Source: Channallabes apus (lineage: Eukaryota > Chordata > Actinopteri > Siluriformes > Clariidae). From it: DNA of 64,000 bases. The stretch spans positions 14,789,142-14,853,141 of the forward strand of contig CM060121.1 in the NCBI GenBank assembly GCA_030522415.1, given 5' to 3'. A program made the translations under genes and the position numbers. The notes below the pieces were generated by a model. That model did no database searches, had not been told where the DNA came from, and saw nothing but the letters and a program-made list of their open reading frames with translations. Numbering within the stretch: the first letter of the stretch is position 1; each line of letters starts with the position of its first letter. This document shows positions 1-10,693 of the stretch, piece by piece.

Positions 1-25
1 CTCTTTTATGTAGAAACTGAACACA

Positions 26-76
<51 letters not shown>

Positions 77-438
77 CAATCGCTATACAAAATGCATAAT
101 CGAACTCGGGTTTCATCTGGGACAATGAGAACTGCCAAAGCAGGATTAACTTCTGCAAGGTCCACCCCCCTGCTGCAGACACTTGATCGCGTTTTGTACA
201 GGCTGTGAAATTTGCTATTATACTACTATAAGTAGAACTAAATAATTCTACGTGAAGCAGCCTAACAAGTCATAAAATATTTAAAATCAAATTCTATATA
301 CTGCATGATGTTATGTATTATTTATTCCAATAATGTAATAAGATGTAGACTACCAAGTTACATTTCTCCGCACTACATAATTACGCTGCAGTAAATTCAG
401 CTCGTCGGAGTTACTTCCTGCAAAACGTCTTCTCATAC
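1..438 (-). other. Start of nptx1 intron 1 (partial)
   Basis: On the minus strand, exon 1 ends with a GAG codon at 441-439. GTATGA follows at 438-433, a good splice donor, and the exon frame stops three codons into the intron. The intron continues leftwards out of the window. Apart from the TG microsatellite it is AT-rich, and I see nothing else in it. Confidence 0.85.
31..75. repeat. (TG)n microsatellite
   Basis: About 22 uninterrupted TG units inside nptx1 intron 1. Confidence 0.97.
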
Positions 439-873
439 CTCCAGGTTTTCTAATCTTTGCTTTAGATTCTGCAAAGTCTGAGAGAGTTGCGCGAGTGTCT
501 CACTAGGACCCCTTGATACATCCCCCATGGTGTTTTTGGAGCCCAACTCCTTCCTTCTCCCTCCTCCTCCTCCAGCCTCCGGAGTGCTCTGGCTTTCGCA
601 GCGCGCCAGTTTAGCTGTGAGCTCTCTGATGGTCTCCTTCTGGTTCACGATGGTCTCCTTTTGCTGGAGCACCGTCTCCCTGAGCTGCATGACCGTAGCT
701 CTAAGCTCCTCACCGGGCACACTGTTCTGTAGCGTGGCCGTACAAATGTCCACGTCTTTGGGCACGGATGTGCAGATAAACTGCGTCGGACCGAAATCTT
801 GAGCAAATGCATTAGCCAACAGCGAATAAAGTGCGAAAAGTTTCCACGGGGTTCCTCTATCTCTGGCTTCCAT
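439..873 (-). CDS. nptx1: Neuronal pentraxin 1-like, first coding exon (partial gene)
   Basis: Neuronal pentraxins are secreted synaptic proteins that cluster AMPA receptors. Their C-terminal pentraxin domain is encoded by later exons that lie outside this window. The 145 codons here cover a signal peptide (residues 1-24, ending AFA before QDFG), the conserved stretch QDFGPTQFICTSVP, and the start of the coiled coil with LRETVLQQKETI, IRELTAKLARCES and KNTMGD, ending LENLE at a phase-0 splice donor. These motifs fit NPTX1 better than NPTX2 or NPTXR. The start chosen is the ATG at 873: it opens a good signal peptide and is the first ATG downstream of the TATA box. The frame is open up to another ATG at 972, but that one lies in the TATA box, so its extra 33 codons are probably untranscribed. 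The glycine run after STPEA is a local feature. Which fish paralogue this is cannot be settled from exon 1. Confidence 0.93.
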
Positions 874-980
874 GTTTTTTGGGGCGTGTGTGGCGTGTTC
901 TTGCGTGCTGGTTGATTTCAGCACCGCGGAGCTGTCCACTATGTGTAATCCGATTTGCGGCGCGCGCCGCATTTATATAG
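874..980 (-). promoter_or_regulatory. nptx1 core promoter and 5' UTR
   Basis: A consensus TATA box (CTATATAAAT on the minus strand, 980-971) lies about 100 bases upstream of the chosen start codon. A transcription start about 25-30 bases below it, near 945, would give a 5' UTR of about 70 bases with no ATG. The start site is inferred. Confidence 0.7.
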
Positions 981-1267
981 AGCATGGTCTGCGGCGGACA
1001 GGTTCGTCTGCGTCATGACCAAGGAAGAAGCTTTCGACCAATCAGCGTCGAGTTCATCCATCCGCCTTCAGGTGGAAATCGTACCATTACAGTGGGGGAG
1101 AGCCCATTTTTAACGGCAACAAGTTCAGTGTCTTACGACTTCATACCAGTGAAGTTCTTTGAATGCTATGAAAAAAATTAATAAAAGTACAAAAGTGTAT
1201 GAGTGTTACCATTGCTTTCATTAGTTTTACTCCACCCCTTGTGACCTATGTAATCTATCTTTTACTT

Positions 1268-1280
1268 AATAATAATAATA

Positions 1281-1316
<36 letters not shown>
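1268..1316. repeat. (AAT)n/(ATT)n microsatellite
   Basis: A short AAT run turns directly into an ATT run, so the array is partly self-complementary. It lies about 400 bases upstream of the nptx1 start codon. Confidence 0.95.
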
Positions 1317-2712
1317 TAAGGTAGAATTAGATAAGGCTTCAACTTTCCTTGAAAGTGTTGCTAGAACGTATTTGCATATACAATTTGTCGTCTGAATTAT
1401 ATTATTTTTGATTGCCAATATTCAAGTGACCGTTAAAGATGTGATTGATTCACATTCAGTGTTCAGGTTCTGGTTATTGTCAGTTTGTCTCAAACTTGAC
1501 CAAACTGCTGCTAGGTGTGAATTATTGTGTAAATAATACAGGGTGTATTCTTGCCTCACACCCAGTGTTTTCTAGGCTCTGTGATCCTGACCAGGATAAA
1601 GATTAACTAATCAATCTGTAGAATTCCTATACCATAAAAAGTTCTCCCTGATTTGTTTTTATGCTATGATTTTTAGACATTTTTATTTATGCTGGTAGTG
1701 CCCTTTGGGATCGTGCAGGGATCTATTATTTTAATACTGTAAGACCTTTTTGTCCCTGGCCCAGAGTTTACTAACTTGGACATCCACTGTAAGCTACAGT
1801 AGGACAGGAACAACATCAATTAACAAACAACCTATGAATGCTTAATCAAATTTGTTATTGATTCTAAACATCTGTCAAAATTGTTAGCATATGGTCAGGT
1901 TGATTATTCAGCCTGCAGAGGTCTAAATCTAACCCATATTACATTTTATTGGTTTCAAATAGAACTCTTGCCTTCAGATAGGTGCACACTCTAAGCTTTC
2001 CATCTGCTTTTTCTTTCCTTGATGCTCTCTTAGACACATGAGTCCCAATGCAAATGAGGAGCCTCTTTACACAGAATAAGGAACAGATGTAAGAAATTAT
2101 ATGATTTTTCAGTATTTTGTTTATGCACAATGATGATCAATTGAAGTTTTGCTATCGCAACCAGTATGGCATACTAATGTATGACTACAAAACCATTTTG
2201 GTTAAGTAATAACTTTAATATTGAGATTAATTTGTTGTTGAATGTGGTCTTTAGCTTTAGGTTGAGCTAGATGAGTTAGCAGATCTGTCATTGAATTATT
2301 AATTAGGATTGTTAGGGTGATGGGCTATGGTATAACAGCAGATGACCATCTCAGACTCAGGACTCAGGACTCAGACTCACAGAAAATGGACAGTTGAAGA
2401 TTACAAAACCTTGTCTTTAAATAGCTGTCTTCTTAAGGAAATTCAGTGCTCATGATAGCCTGAGATTTTTGTTCTTGAGTTGATGCAGTGTGGTCTTCTG
2501 TTGTTGTAGCCTAACCACTTCAACGTTTTATGCATTTTACACTATGGCTTTCTACTCACCATGCTTTTAAAGAGTGATTGTCGCGAATTACTACATATCG
2601 CCATATTTTTTTGTAAACTCCAGAGACTATTATGTGTGAAAATCACACAAGGTCACCAGTTTCTGACCTACTTAACCCAGCTCAACTGGCACCACAAGCA
2701 ATGTCACAATAA
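1317..2712. other. Gene-free stretch upstream of nptx1
   Basis: AT-rich DNA without a supportable gene or recognised repeat. Distal nptx1 regulatory elements could lie here, but none can be identified from the sequence. Confidence 0.6.
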
Positions 2713-2910
2713 AACATTTACATTTAGGCATTTGGCAGACGCTCTTATCCAGAGCGACTTACATTTTTATCTCATTACACAACTGAGCACTTGAGGGTTA
2801 AGGGCCTTGCTCAAGGGCCGAACAGTGGCAACTTGGTGGTTGTGGGGTTTGAACCTGGGATCTTCCGAACCGTAGTCCAATGCCTTAACCACTGAGCTAC
2901 CCCTGGCCCC
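2713..2910 (-). mobile_element. tRNA-derived SINE with L2-like tail
   Basis: On the minus strand a tRNA-like head opens the element. Its A box is TAGCTCAGTGGTTAAGG (near 2899-2880) and its B box is GGTTCAAACCC. The body ends in the tail GGATAAGAGCGTCTGCCAAATG, widespread in teleost SINEs and shared with L2-type LINEs. It is an internal Pol III promoter SINE, not a functional tRNA gene. Confidence 0.88.
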
Positions 2911-3778
2911 ACAGAGATCACTCCCATTTCCCATTTTGATGTTCAGTGTGAACATTAACTGAGGAAAGACATAGCAATGCAAGTGGTTCTTCAATATTTA
3001 AAATATTGTTGTATTCTGCAAAATTATTATAATATTATGTTATGTAAATTATAATTATTATTCATGTGCCTACTGTCTAGAATCTTAAAAATATGCCTTT
3101 TCAGCTTTTCACCTCATACTCGGATGTATCAGATGCCGCATTTTTAAACTACTTTTTGAGCAATTTGTGGTTCTTTTTCTGACATTTGACACAAAAGGAA
3201 CAAGCTGATCACAGCATATTGGATTAACTGGCTGCCCACCTGCTTATCTACAACACAGTGTTCCTCCAGGAGAAAAAGATAGGGTCTATTTAAGTCCTAA
3301 AAGTGCAATGTACTGCATATAAGCAATGGAAAATGGCTTAGCTATAAAGTTCTATATCGTGGTCATTATGGGGGTCTAAGGTCTCAGAGGGTCAGCATTA
3401 TTTGTAGAAAAAAGACTGAATGCTGTCAAACTTACAAAATAGAAACTCATCCTATGGAGAAGCATCCCATGGAGAAGCATGTACCACACAGCATGTATAA
3501 TTTTATTACTGCTATTATTAGGCCATTACTTAGCTGTTCTGTGCAAGGTACAGTTCACTGGCTAAGGGATGGACAATTGTAACAGCCCTTAATCTATGCC
3601 TGTGTTGCATCTTTTTTTTCTCAGATTCTACCTCATGTACAGTATGTTGTTGTTTGTCTCAAAATACAATACCACGTATAGTAATTGGCCAAGAGATCAG
3701 TCACTTTGTGTGTGGCAGCCTGTGAAAGCCCACAGTTGTCAGAATAACTGACTAAAGCATCCTGGCATCCAAAAAGAT

Positions 3779-3823
3779 CAAATTCAAATTTTATTTGTCA
3801 CATACACAGTCATACACATAAAG
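3779..3823 (-). mobile_element. LINE 3'-tail fragment
   Basis: The minus-strand ending ...TGTATGACTGTGTATGTGACAAATAAAATTTGAATTTGA is seen in full at 19345-19402. Only the last 45 bases or so are present here, a severely 5'-truncated copy. Confidence 0.7.
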
Positions 3824-4088
3824 AATCATGTGAATTTTTACGTAAATAAACATAACTACTGTATATAGGAAAGTTTTTTTGCCAAGATCACACTGTGGGC
3901 AGGAGCTTAAAGGAGTTAATTTGCCAGACATTTGAACCCTTGCTAGCAGTGTGATTTCTACTTCAAGTTCTTTGATAGCTACGTTACTGTATGTAGCAAA
4001 ACAGACATCAATTTAGTTTGTAATCAGACACCAATAAATTAGGAACTGTTAAAATTACCAGGTGTTAATAAGATTTTAAGATGGCTTT

Positions 4089-4124
<36 letters not shown>
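4089..4124. repeat. (CT)n microsatellite
   Basis: About 18 CT units. Confidence 0.95.
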
Positions 4125-4127
<3 letters not shown>

Positions 4128-5009
4128 TCTACTAATTTCCTCAATACATTTGGATTACAAAATAGCAAAGCCAGTATATTTTTAGCTGAACTAACATTTC
4201 TTGATATAACGCTGTAAACTGAGGTGGAGATGTTAAAGGTCATAGTAAGCTGCAATGAATGATGTCTCTGTGCGCTTTGTAGTTGCATCAGTATTTTTTG
4301 CTTTCCTTACATTGCTATTAATTTGATAAGATCTGTGATACGATGTGCCTATCCAGGCATTAAAATTATTCTCTGTGCCACACATGTATATGTATCCAAT
4401 TATTTTCTAATTGCAAGGTCTGAGCAGGAAGCAGTATCTTGACTGAAATCTTGTGAATTTCCTTATACCTGACTTCTCTAAAGTCACCTCAAAACATATC
4501 AGGCTGCACTTTCTTATTTCTTATTTCTTTATTTTGGTGTGTTGGAGTGTTCCTTCCAGCCGTTAGAGCACACTATCAGCCCTGACGCTGCCAGGAGTAA
4601 GTCTTGTGGCTCTATTAGAGTAGATAAACCCAATTAAAGCTTGCCTCCAAGGGTCTGGGGCTGCAGCTGTTCCTATGTTCCCGTTGTATGAATTGAAGAA
4701 CCTGGAGGTCGTCACACAAATCAGGGCTTCTCTCTGGTGGGACAGATTCAAATGCCAGCCCTTATGCACTGTGCTATGAGGAATATCTCTGTGTACAGCT
4801 AATTAAGCCCCAGGCTTCATCATTCCCTAGGGGGTAATTCTCCCCCTCTGTCCCTGTGTCTTCCTTTTTCTTTTACTTTTCCCTCAAGATTTTGCAAATA
4901 AAGATATTTTTCTCTGTCTCCCATATGTTTTACTAAGGGGATATAATTTCAACGCATTACTCTGCACTAGGCAGTCACCTTAAATTGATCTCATATGTCT
5001 TTGGCTTGG

Positions 5010-5034
5010 TTCTCTCTCTCTCTCTCTCTCTCTT
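5010..5034. repeat. (CT)n microsatellite
   Basis: About 12 CT units. Confidence 0.93.
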
Positions 5035-5155
5035 TCCTGTATTGCTTATGTGTCACTGTTTCTCTCTGCATTCTTATAAGCTGCAACCAATTCAGAAATG
5101 AAGATGTTAGGCATAAACATGCTGCAGAAAGACATGTTATCAATCTATTACTTCA

Positions 5156-5215
5156 AATTCAAATTTTATTAGTCACATACACAATCATACACAGTATAAT
5201 ATGCAGTGAAATGCT
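5156..5215 (-). mobile_element. 60-bp LINE 3'-end micro-insertion with target-site duplication
   Basis: The last 60 bases of the same LINE family as 18884-19407, in minus orientation. The exact duplication TTACTTCA flanks it at 5148-5155 and 5216-5223. This is a target-primed insertion that aborted almost at once. Confidence 0.8.
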
Positions 5216-6079
5216 TTACTTCAGATGTACCTTGAGTAAGAATTTGATCTTTGATCGTGAAGACATATTAAACATTCACCACTGCTTCCACACTGCAGTA
5301 TGATGAATCAGATTCATATGGACGAAGTCATGGGTTTGTCTACTCTGCTCTTATCGCTGTCAGCTGCCTACCCAAATAGCTTACAACAGACATAAATTCT
5401 TGAATAGCAATAGCCTTTTGGAAAAATAATATATTATTTTTACCTTAGTGATGAAAATTAACTGCCAGTGCAACAATGGGCTCTTGGTCTGCTATTTCAG
5501 TTTTCAAGATATGCTCTTTCATGCCGATTTTTATTACATGCCTGAGTCATCTATAATTTAAGAACCTTACATGAAAACTGGTAGTGGTATTGTTTAAATA
5601 ACCCTTTGCTCCTGCTATTTTTTAGCAGTTTAAAAGGTGCAAAGAAGCTGGTGGACCCGTTGGACCCTTGCTTCACCCTGCCAACATTCTCAGCATCGCA
5701 TGAAGGAAAAACCTTTCTATTATTCATGAAAAAAAAATTCCCAAAGGCTGGGGAAGCAGGTCACTAAAGAGTTTAGAAATGGAAAGAATGTAACATATAT
5801 CTGCCAGATAAATGCCCAATTGGTCTTTCTTAATACTAATATTTTTTTGTAATTACTATTCATCATAGTACTGCATTGTAAATATAAGGAAATTGTGAAA
5901 ACTCTAATAAGCACCAAACTCAATTCCAGTACCAGCTAATTTATCTATATGATGTTCTATATGTTAGTTAAATACAGACTCCTACTGTATGCCACTATGC
6001 ACTACTGTACCAGTCAGAAGTTTGGACACACATCCTCCTTAAGTGTTTTTTTCTTTATTTGTTTTTTTTTTTCAACATC

Positions 6080-6284
6080 AAATCAAATCAAATCAAATCA
6101 CTTTTATTGTCACGTCACGTTACTGGTACACTGGTACAGTACACGTGAGTGAAATTCTTATGTGCAAGCTACACAAGCAATAGTGGTGTACAATTATAAG
6201 AATAAATACGTATGCATATCAATAGTACAGTATAAGAATAGTATAAACTAAAATAATATAAATAAAAAAATTGTAAAAATATTG
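6080..6284 (-). mobile_element. LINE 3'-end fragment with (CAAAT)n tail
   Basis: Starts with CAAAT repeats, then CACTTTTATTGTCACGTCAC. The copy at 61786-62000 is nearly identical over about 200 bases. Both are minus-oriented 3' ends of one non-LTR family, here inserted in the Tc1 leader. Confidence 0.78.
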
Positions 6285-6607
6285 CACATTAATACTGAAG
6301 ACTTTCACAAACAATGAAAGAACACATATAGACTTGTGTAGAAAACAAAAAATGTTAATCATCCCAGACTTGTTGAATAATTAAAATGGTCCAAAGTACC
6401 TACATTTAGCTTAACAAACTCATTTCATGAGATTCACAAGGTAATCACTTGGAATGGTTTTCAATTCACAGGTCAAGAGTGCCTCGTTAAGAGTTAATTT
6501 GTGACATTTCTTGCCTTCTTCTAAATAATAATATTTAGACCATCTTGAGGAGAGGAAGGATGGGTACAGTTTTTACTGCTACTACAACTACGATACAAAT
6601 CCATATT

Positions 6608-7478
6608 ATGTCAAGAAACACTTAATTAAGTAAAGAGAAATGACAGTGAATCATCCTTTTGAGAAATGAAAGTCTGTAAGTCCAAAATATCTTGAGAACT
6701 TTGAACGTACAGTATCAGTAAGTGCAGTCACTAAAACCATTGCTTTGATAAAACTGACTCTCATGAGGACTCTCCAGGGAAGGAAGACCAAGAGATATCT
6801 TTGCTGCAGAGTTTAAGTTTATTGGAATGACCAGCCTCAGAAACCATCAATTCACACCATCTCAGATTAGAGTCCACATAAACGTTTCTCAGTGTTCAAG
6901 AGGCAAACACATTTACTGTTCAGAGGAGGCTGCGTGAATCATGCCTTCATGTTCACAATGCTCCAAAGAAATCATTACTTTGGAAGAACAACAATTAGAA
7001 AAGATTTGCTTGAGCCAAGAAACACAAAGAATGGATGTAAGATTAATGGAAAATGGTCCTTTGGCCTGATGAATCCCAATTTGAGATTTTTTTTTGTTCT
7101 AACACCAAGTTAGATTTAGAGTGGATGAACAAATGGTTCGTGAGTATACAGTATGGTTCTGAATGTGAAGCATGGAGGAAGAGGTATGATGATGTGGTGT
7201 TCTTTGCTGGTGACAATGTTGGTAATTTAGTCAAAATTGAGAGCACACTAAACCAGCAGGCTACAATTGCATTTTGGGTTGACATGCTATCCCATCTGCT
7301 CTTAATGAGACTACCATGTGTTTTCAAACAGGACAATGAGTTATTTGTCCAAGAAGGAGATTGATGGAGAGCATGATTCAATGACCTGACTCCACAATCA
7401 CTTGATCTATATACAGTTGTGATTGTTTAGGATGAGTCGGAGTGGAGCGTGAAAAAAAGCCAACTCAAAGCATCTGGG
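6608..7478 (+). pseudogene. Tc1 transposase remnant
   Basis: In shifting frames the conceptual translation gives GRPRDTSAAEF, LRNHQFTPSQIRV, an AKKHKEW-like block, then WPDESQFEIF (the first catalytic Asp region), GDNVGNL, LNQQ and, near the end, a degenerate form of the conserved PPQSPDL block. Stops and indels break every frame, so this is a fossil DDE transposase that would have cut and pasted Tc1 DNA at TA sites. Confidence 0.8.
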
Positions 7479-7486
7479 AACTCCTA

Positions 7487-7784
7487 AATATCTTTATTAT
7501 TAATATACAATGTCAAAACAACAGCAAATACAAAATAAACATTGAATAAGAAAGTGAATTCCAATGAATTACAATTCCGCAGTGCAAGAGAGAGAAAAAC
7601 ATTGGCTCAGTTGTGATCACGTGACGCTCGCCGTCAAAACAAGAAGCGCATGCGTGATACATGATACTCGGTGCTCGTAAACCGAGACAATGCTCGTTTT
7701 TCAAGTGAAAATTTATTTTAAAAATCTTTGCTCATCTTGCGGAACTCTCGTAAACCGTGTTACTCATAATCCGAGGTCCCACTG
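7487..7784 (-). mobile_element. Mariner/Tc1-type element end
   Basis: Ends with CGAGGTCCCACTG followed by TA. Read on the minus strand this is the terminal repeat CAGTGGGACCTCGGATTATG, followed by GAGTAACACGGTTTACGAG. The opposite end is missing and no transposase is visible. Confidence 0.6.
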
Positions 7785-7993
7785 TACTTTTTGGATAAAC
7801 ATACTTTTTTGACATACTATGTATATATTTTGACATACTGAATTTTCGATTTTCATGACCTGCAAGCTACTCCAATTAAAACAAAAAGGCTTGAAATATT
7901 CCTTAATATACAGAACTTAATTAATTTACTTTAATTATAATAAATATAGAATATATGAGCGTTTCACTTTATGAAAAAAGTTTACTCTATATA

Positions 7994-8440
7994 CACTACC
8001 GTTCAAAGTTTGGGGTCACTTTCTAACACATGATCGTTCCTGATTTATATTTCTTTCTACATTGTAAAGGAATGCTTAAGGCGTCCAAAAAATGCATTAA
8101 TCTCCTTTGAACAGTTGATATTGAGATGTGTCTGCTACTTATGCTCTGTAAAGACTTCATAACCCCTCTAATTTGAGGTGCTGTTAATTAGTCATTTTTC
8201 AGACTTATAACTCTAAATAAACTTCTCGTCTGGGCGCAGAGGCAGGTTTTGGTCTCGCCCTCCTGGGATGGCCTTCATGAGAGCTAGTTTTATTATGGTG
8301 CTTGACGGATTTTGTAAATGCACTTGACAATACTGTTCTTGCAAGAACTATTACAGAAAGGCTGACCTCTGTGTCTTAATATGACAAATAACTGTTGTTT
8401 TGGTTGTTCTTCCATAATTACCTAATTCCATATGTGTTAT
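7994..8440 (+). mobile_element. Tc1-like non-autonomous fragment
   Basis: Begins after TA with CACTACCGTTCAAAGTTTGG, a Tc1-like terminal repeat. No transposase follows. The right boundary is lost near the TA microsatellite and is approximate. Confidence 0.6.
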
Positions 8441-8448
8441 TTTATATA

Positions 8449-8451
<3 letters not shown>

Positions 8452-8510
<59 letters not shown>
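8452..8510. repeat. (TA)n microsatellite
   Basis: About 29 TA units. The apparent reading frame through it (IYIYIY) is an artefact. Confidence 0.97.
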
Positions 8511-8515
<5 letters not shown>

Positions 8516-8547
8516 TAGGGTTTTATTTTATTTTATTTATTTTTATT

Positions 8548-8566
8548 CCCCCCCCCCCCCCCCCCC
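8548..8566. repeat. Poly(C) tract
   Basis: Nineteen consecutive C residues. Confidence 0.95.
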
Positions 8567-8629
8567 AGTATAAAATTGTTTAAATGAGTACATCATTTAA
8601 TACTAGGGCAGCAGATTGCTGTTTCAACA

Positions 8630-9100
8630 AGGGTAAAGTCACCCTGACTGGGAGGATATGAATAGAAAATCTGAATAATCAGGTTAAGAATTGAAACATA
8701 TTATGCAATGCACCCATCATAGTGCCCACTGTAAAAGCCTTTGGGGGAGTCTTATGATCTGGAGTTTTTTTCAGTTAGTCAGCCCTAAGATCAGCAATGG
8801 CATGTGGCAATGAATTAGTGTTCAGAATAACCAGGTAATCCAATCGTGGATTTTGTTTTGTCCCTGATGGCATGGGCATATTCCAGTCCGGACATTATTC
8901 CTGTTTAAAATCTTTGAGATGTGCTGGAGAAGACCTTATAGAGTGGTTCAAGTCTCTTGTCATCAATAAGAGATATTGAACAAAAGGTTGGCATAATTGA
9001 AATAGCATTTTCAAAACATCTCAATATTCATGCAAATAAATTATATGAGTGTTAGGACTCACTCATTGGATATAGGACGCTTACAAGTATTGGATTTTTT
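8630..9100 (+). pseudogene. Highly decayed Tc1 transposase fragment
   Basis: A degraded match to the conserved GGSVMVWGCFS block of Tc1 transposases lies near 8738-8775, with weak downstream similarity in broken frames. No terminal repeats were found, and the boundaries are approximate. Confidence 0.45.
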
Positions 9101-9429
9101 TTTTTTAACATTGATAAGTTAGGGATGAGAAAACCAGGGACCACTGGGAATACTGTAAGTTTCATGGGTTTGTAACCATCCCACTTTGATCTATATTCAG
9201 ATTTGGTTACAATTTTGAGCAAGATTAGCAAATAATTGTCAGAGCATATAGGAAAACATATTAACACTTTAAATGCAAACATTTATATGAAATAAAAAAG
9301 TGAATTAAATCTGCACAGCATAGCATCAAAGTTTTCTTGTATGGGCCTTAGCAAAAAAAAAAAATCATAATGAATTAAAATAAAAAATAAAAAAATTCAG
9401 TAAGTAGAAGTTTTGATAGGAAGGTTGTG

Positions 9430-9790
9430 GTAACCATCCCAAAATGCAATTAAAACAATCTATAGTGATCAGCTCTAACAGCAGAAGGCTTCAGATTGTT
9501 CTACTACTGTCAGCCAAGAACTGGAATCTGAGGAAACAATGGGCACAGACTGAAACTGGAGTTGAAGATTGGAAAACTGTCACCTGGTGTAATAAATCTC
9601 TGTTTATGTTGTGACATACTGTAAGATTAATTCATGAAAAACATCCTGCCTTGGCTAAAGGTGGCAGTGTAATGGTGTGGAGACTGTTTTCATTGCACCT
9701 ACTGACTCGTCCCTATGCTGAACTGGTCTTCATGTCAATTTAAAGAATTTCTGTCATATTGAACTTTCACCTGCACAACACACATGATGT
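9430..9790 (+). pseudogene. Tc1 transposase fossil, first segment
   Basis: Translation fragments such as AKNWNLRKQWAQ, VEDWKTVTW and KGGSVMVW mark the middle of a Tc1-like transposase. The same fossil appears to resume at 10118-10225 after a LINE tail, and again at 15049 after the DIRS element, so it has been split twice. Confidence 0.68.
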
Positions 9791-9794
9791 TATA

Positions 9795-10117
9795 TCATTT
9801 CTATCTGTTATCACCCAAATGAGGATGGGTTCCCTGTTGAGTCTGGTTCCTCTCAAGGTTTCTTCCTAATGCCATCTCAGGGAGTTTTTCCTTGCCACCG
9901 TTTCAGTCACCCTTGGCTTGCTCATCAGAGACATTTCATTCATCATTCATTCATCTCATTATTATCTAGACACATTTTTCTCACACATAAACACTTCCAA
10001 TTATTTTCTTTTCTAAAAAAAATATTTTTTTGTAAATTTTCTTTCATTTTTGTGAAGCTGCTTTGAGACAATGACCATTGTTAAAAGCGCTATATAAATA
10101 AAATTGAATTGAATTGA
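9795..10117 (+). mobile_element. L2-type LINE 3'-UTR fragment
   Basis: Contains GAGGATGGGTTCCCTG, CTCTCAAGGTTTCTTCCTAAT, CAGGGAGTTTTTCCTTGCC and a terminal AAATAAAATTGAATTGAATT. These are the landmarks of the 3' end of the full L2-type element on the minus strand at 20673-20935. It is 5'-truncated and inserted in a Tc1 fossil. Confidence 0.88.
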
Positions 10118-10225
10118 GCCGCTTAATATTAACTGAACATTTTTCTACTCCCTACCTAAGAGTTTTTGCTGACCATGCTTCCATCCCTTTATGGTCAACA
10201 TTTACCCATCTAATAATGGGTATTG
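10118..10225 (+). pseudogene. Tc1 transposase fossil, second segment
   Basis: A degraded VNIYPSNNGY block leads into TGTCACAAA (Cys-His-Lys). It breaks off at the DIRS boundary and resumes beyond it at 15049. Confidence 0.6.
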
Positions 10226-10455
10226 CATGTCACAAAACGTCTCGGGATACTTTGCTGTAACCCTGTTCCCTGAAAGGCGTGAACGAGATGCTGCGTTAGA
10301 ACGCTTATGGGAACTATCTTGTCGCATTGCCGGCCGTGAAGCATGTGTGCAAAAACGCCATATCTGGCTATATATAACCTCGGTCAGGTGACGTCATCTG
10401 ATTAGATCAGGTGGAGGTTATAAATACCGGAGAGCCGGCAACAAAACCTCAGATT
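10226..10455. repeat. DIRS-A left inverted terminal repeat
   Basis: Contains GCTTATGGGAACTATCTTGT, a TATATATAACC box and GGTGACGTCATCTGATTAG. Its reverse complement is found at 14859-15048 with very few differences. Confidence 0.9.
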
Positions 10456-10519
10456 ATTTGTCTGAATGGATGTCCGGTCACATGGTAGTGCGGCGTTCGG
10501 ACACAGCATCTCGTTCCCG

Positions 10520-10606
10520 CCTTTCAGGAAACAGGGTTACAGCAAAGTAACCCGATACGTTCCCTTTCAAGGCTTTCACTCAATGCTGCGTTAGAACGCT
10601 TATGGG
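10520..10606. repeat. DIRS-A internal complementary region
   Basis: The sequence CAGGGTTACAGCAAAGTAAC joined to CGTTCCCTTTCAAGG corresponds to the complements of the two outer element ends placed side by side. In DIRS elements this templates end-joining of the cDNA circle. Confidence 0.82.
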
Positions 10607-10693
10607 AATGAGAATACCAACGCCGCCGCACTACAGGTGTCTGGACCCCAAGGTTGTGTAGCGTGTGCGCACAAGACCGAGAAGGTCTCAGAT

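Larger units (their letters stand above)
2911..6002. other. Gene-free stretch with small repeats
   Basis: No supportable gene. It holds two CT microsatellites, two short LINE 3'-tail fragments (3779-3823 and 5156-5215) and otherwise unrecognised AT-rich DNA. Confidence 0.6.
6005..7480 (+). mobile_element. Decayed Tc1-like transposon
   Basis: The left end carries a Tc1-like terminal repeat (CTGTACCAGTCAGAAGTTTGG) after a TA at 6003-6004. Downstream lie a degenerate leader and a heavily mutated transposase reading to about 7478, where the copy stops without a recognisable right terminal repeat. A LINE 3' fragment is inserted in the leader. It is old and inactive. Confidence 0.82.

Noticed and set aside
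527..802. 91-codon plus-strand frame opposite nptx1 exon 1
   Set aside because: Antisense shadow of the neuronal pentraxin exon; no homology of its own.
2767..2994. Possible tRNA gene in the SINE on the minus strand
   Set aside because: A and B boxes are present, but no tRNA cloverleaf; a SINE head with an L2-like tail.
7043..7381. 112-codon minus-strand frame
   Set aside because: Antisense of a Tc1 transposase fossil.
8395..8583. Frame through the TA repeat
   Set aside because: Low-complexity IYIYIY translation of a microsatellite.
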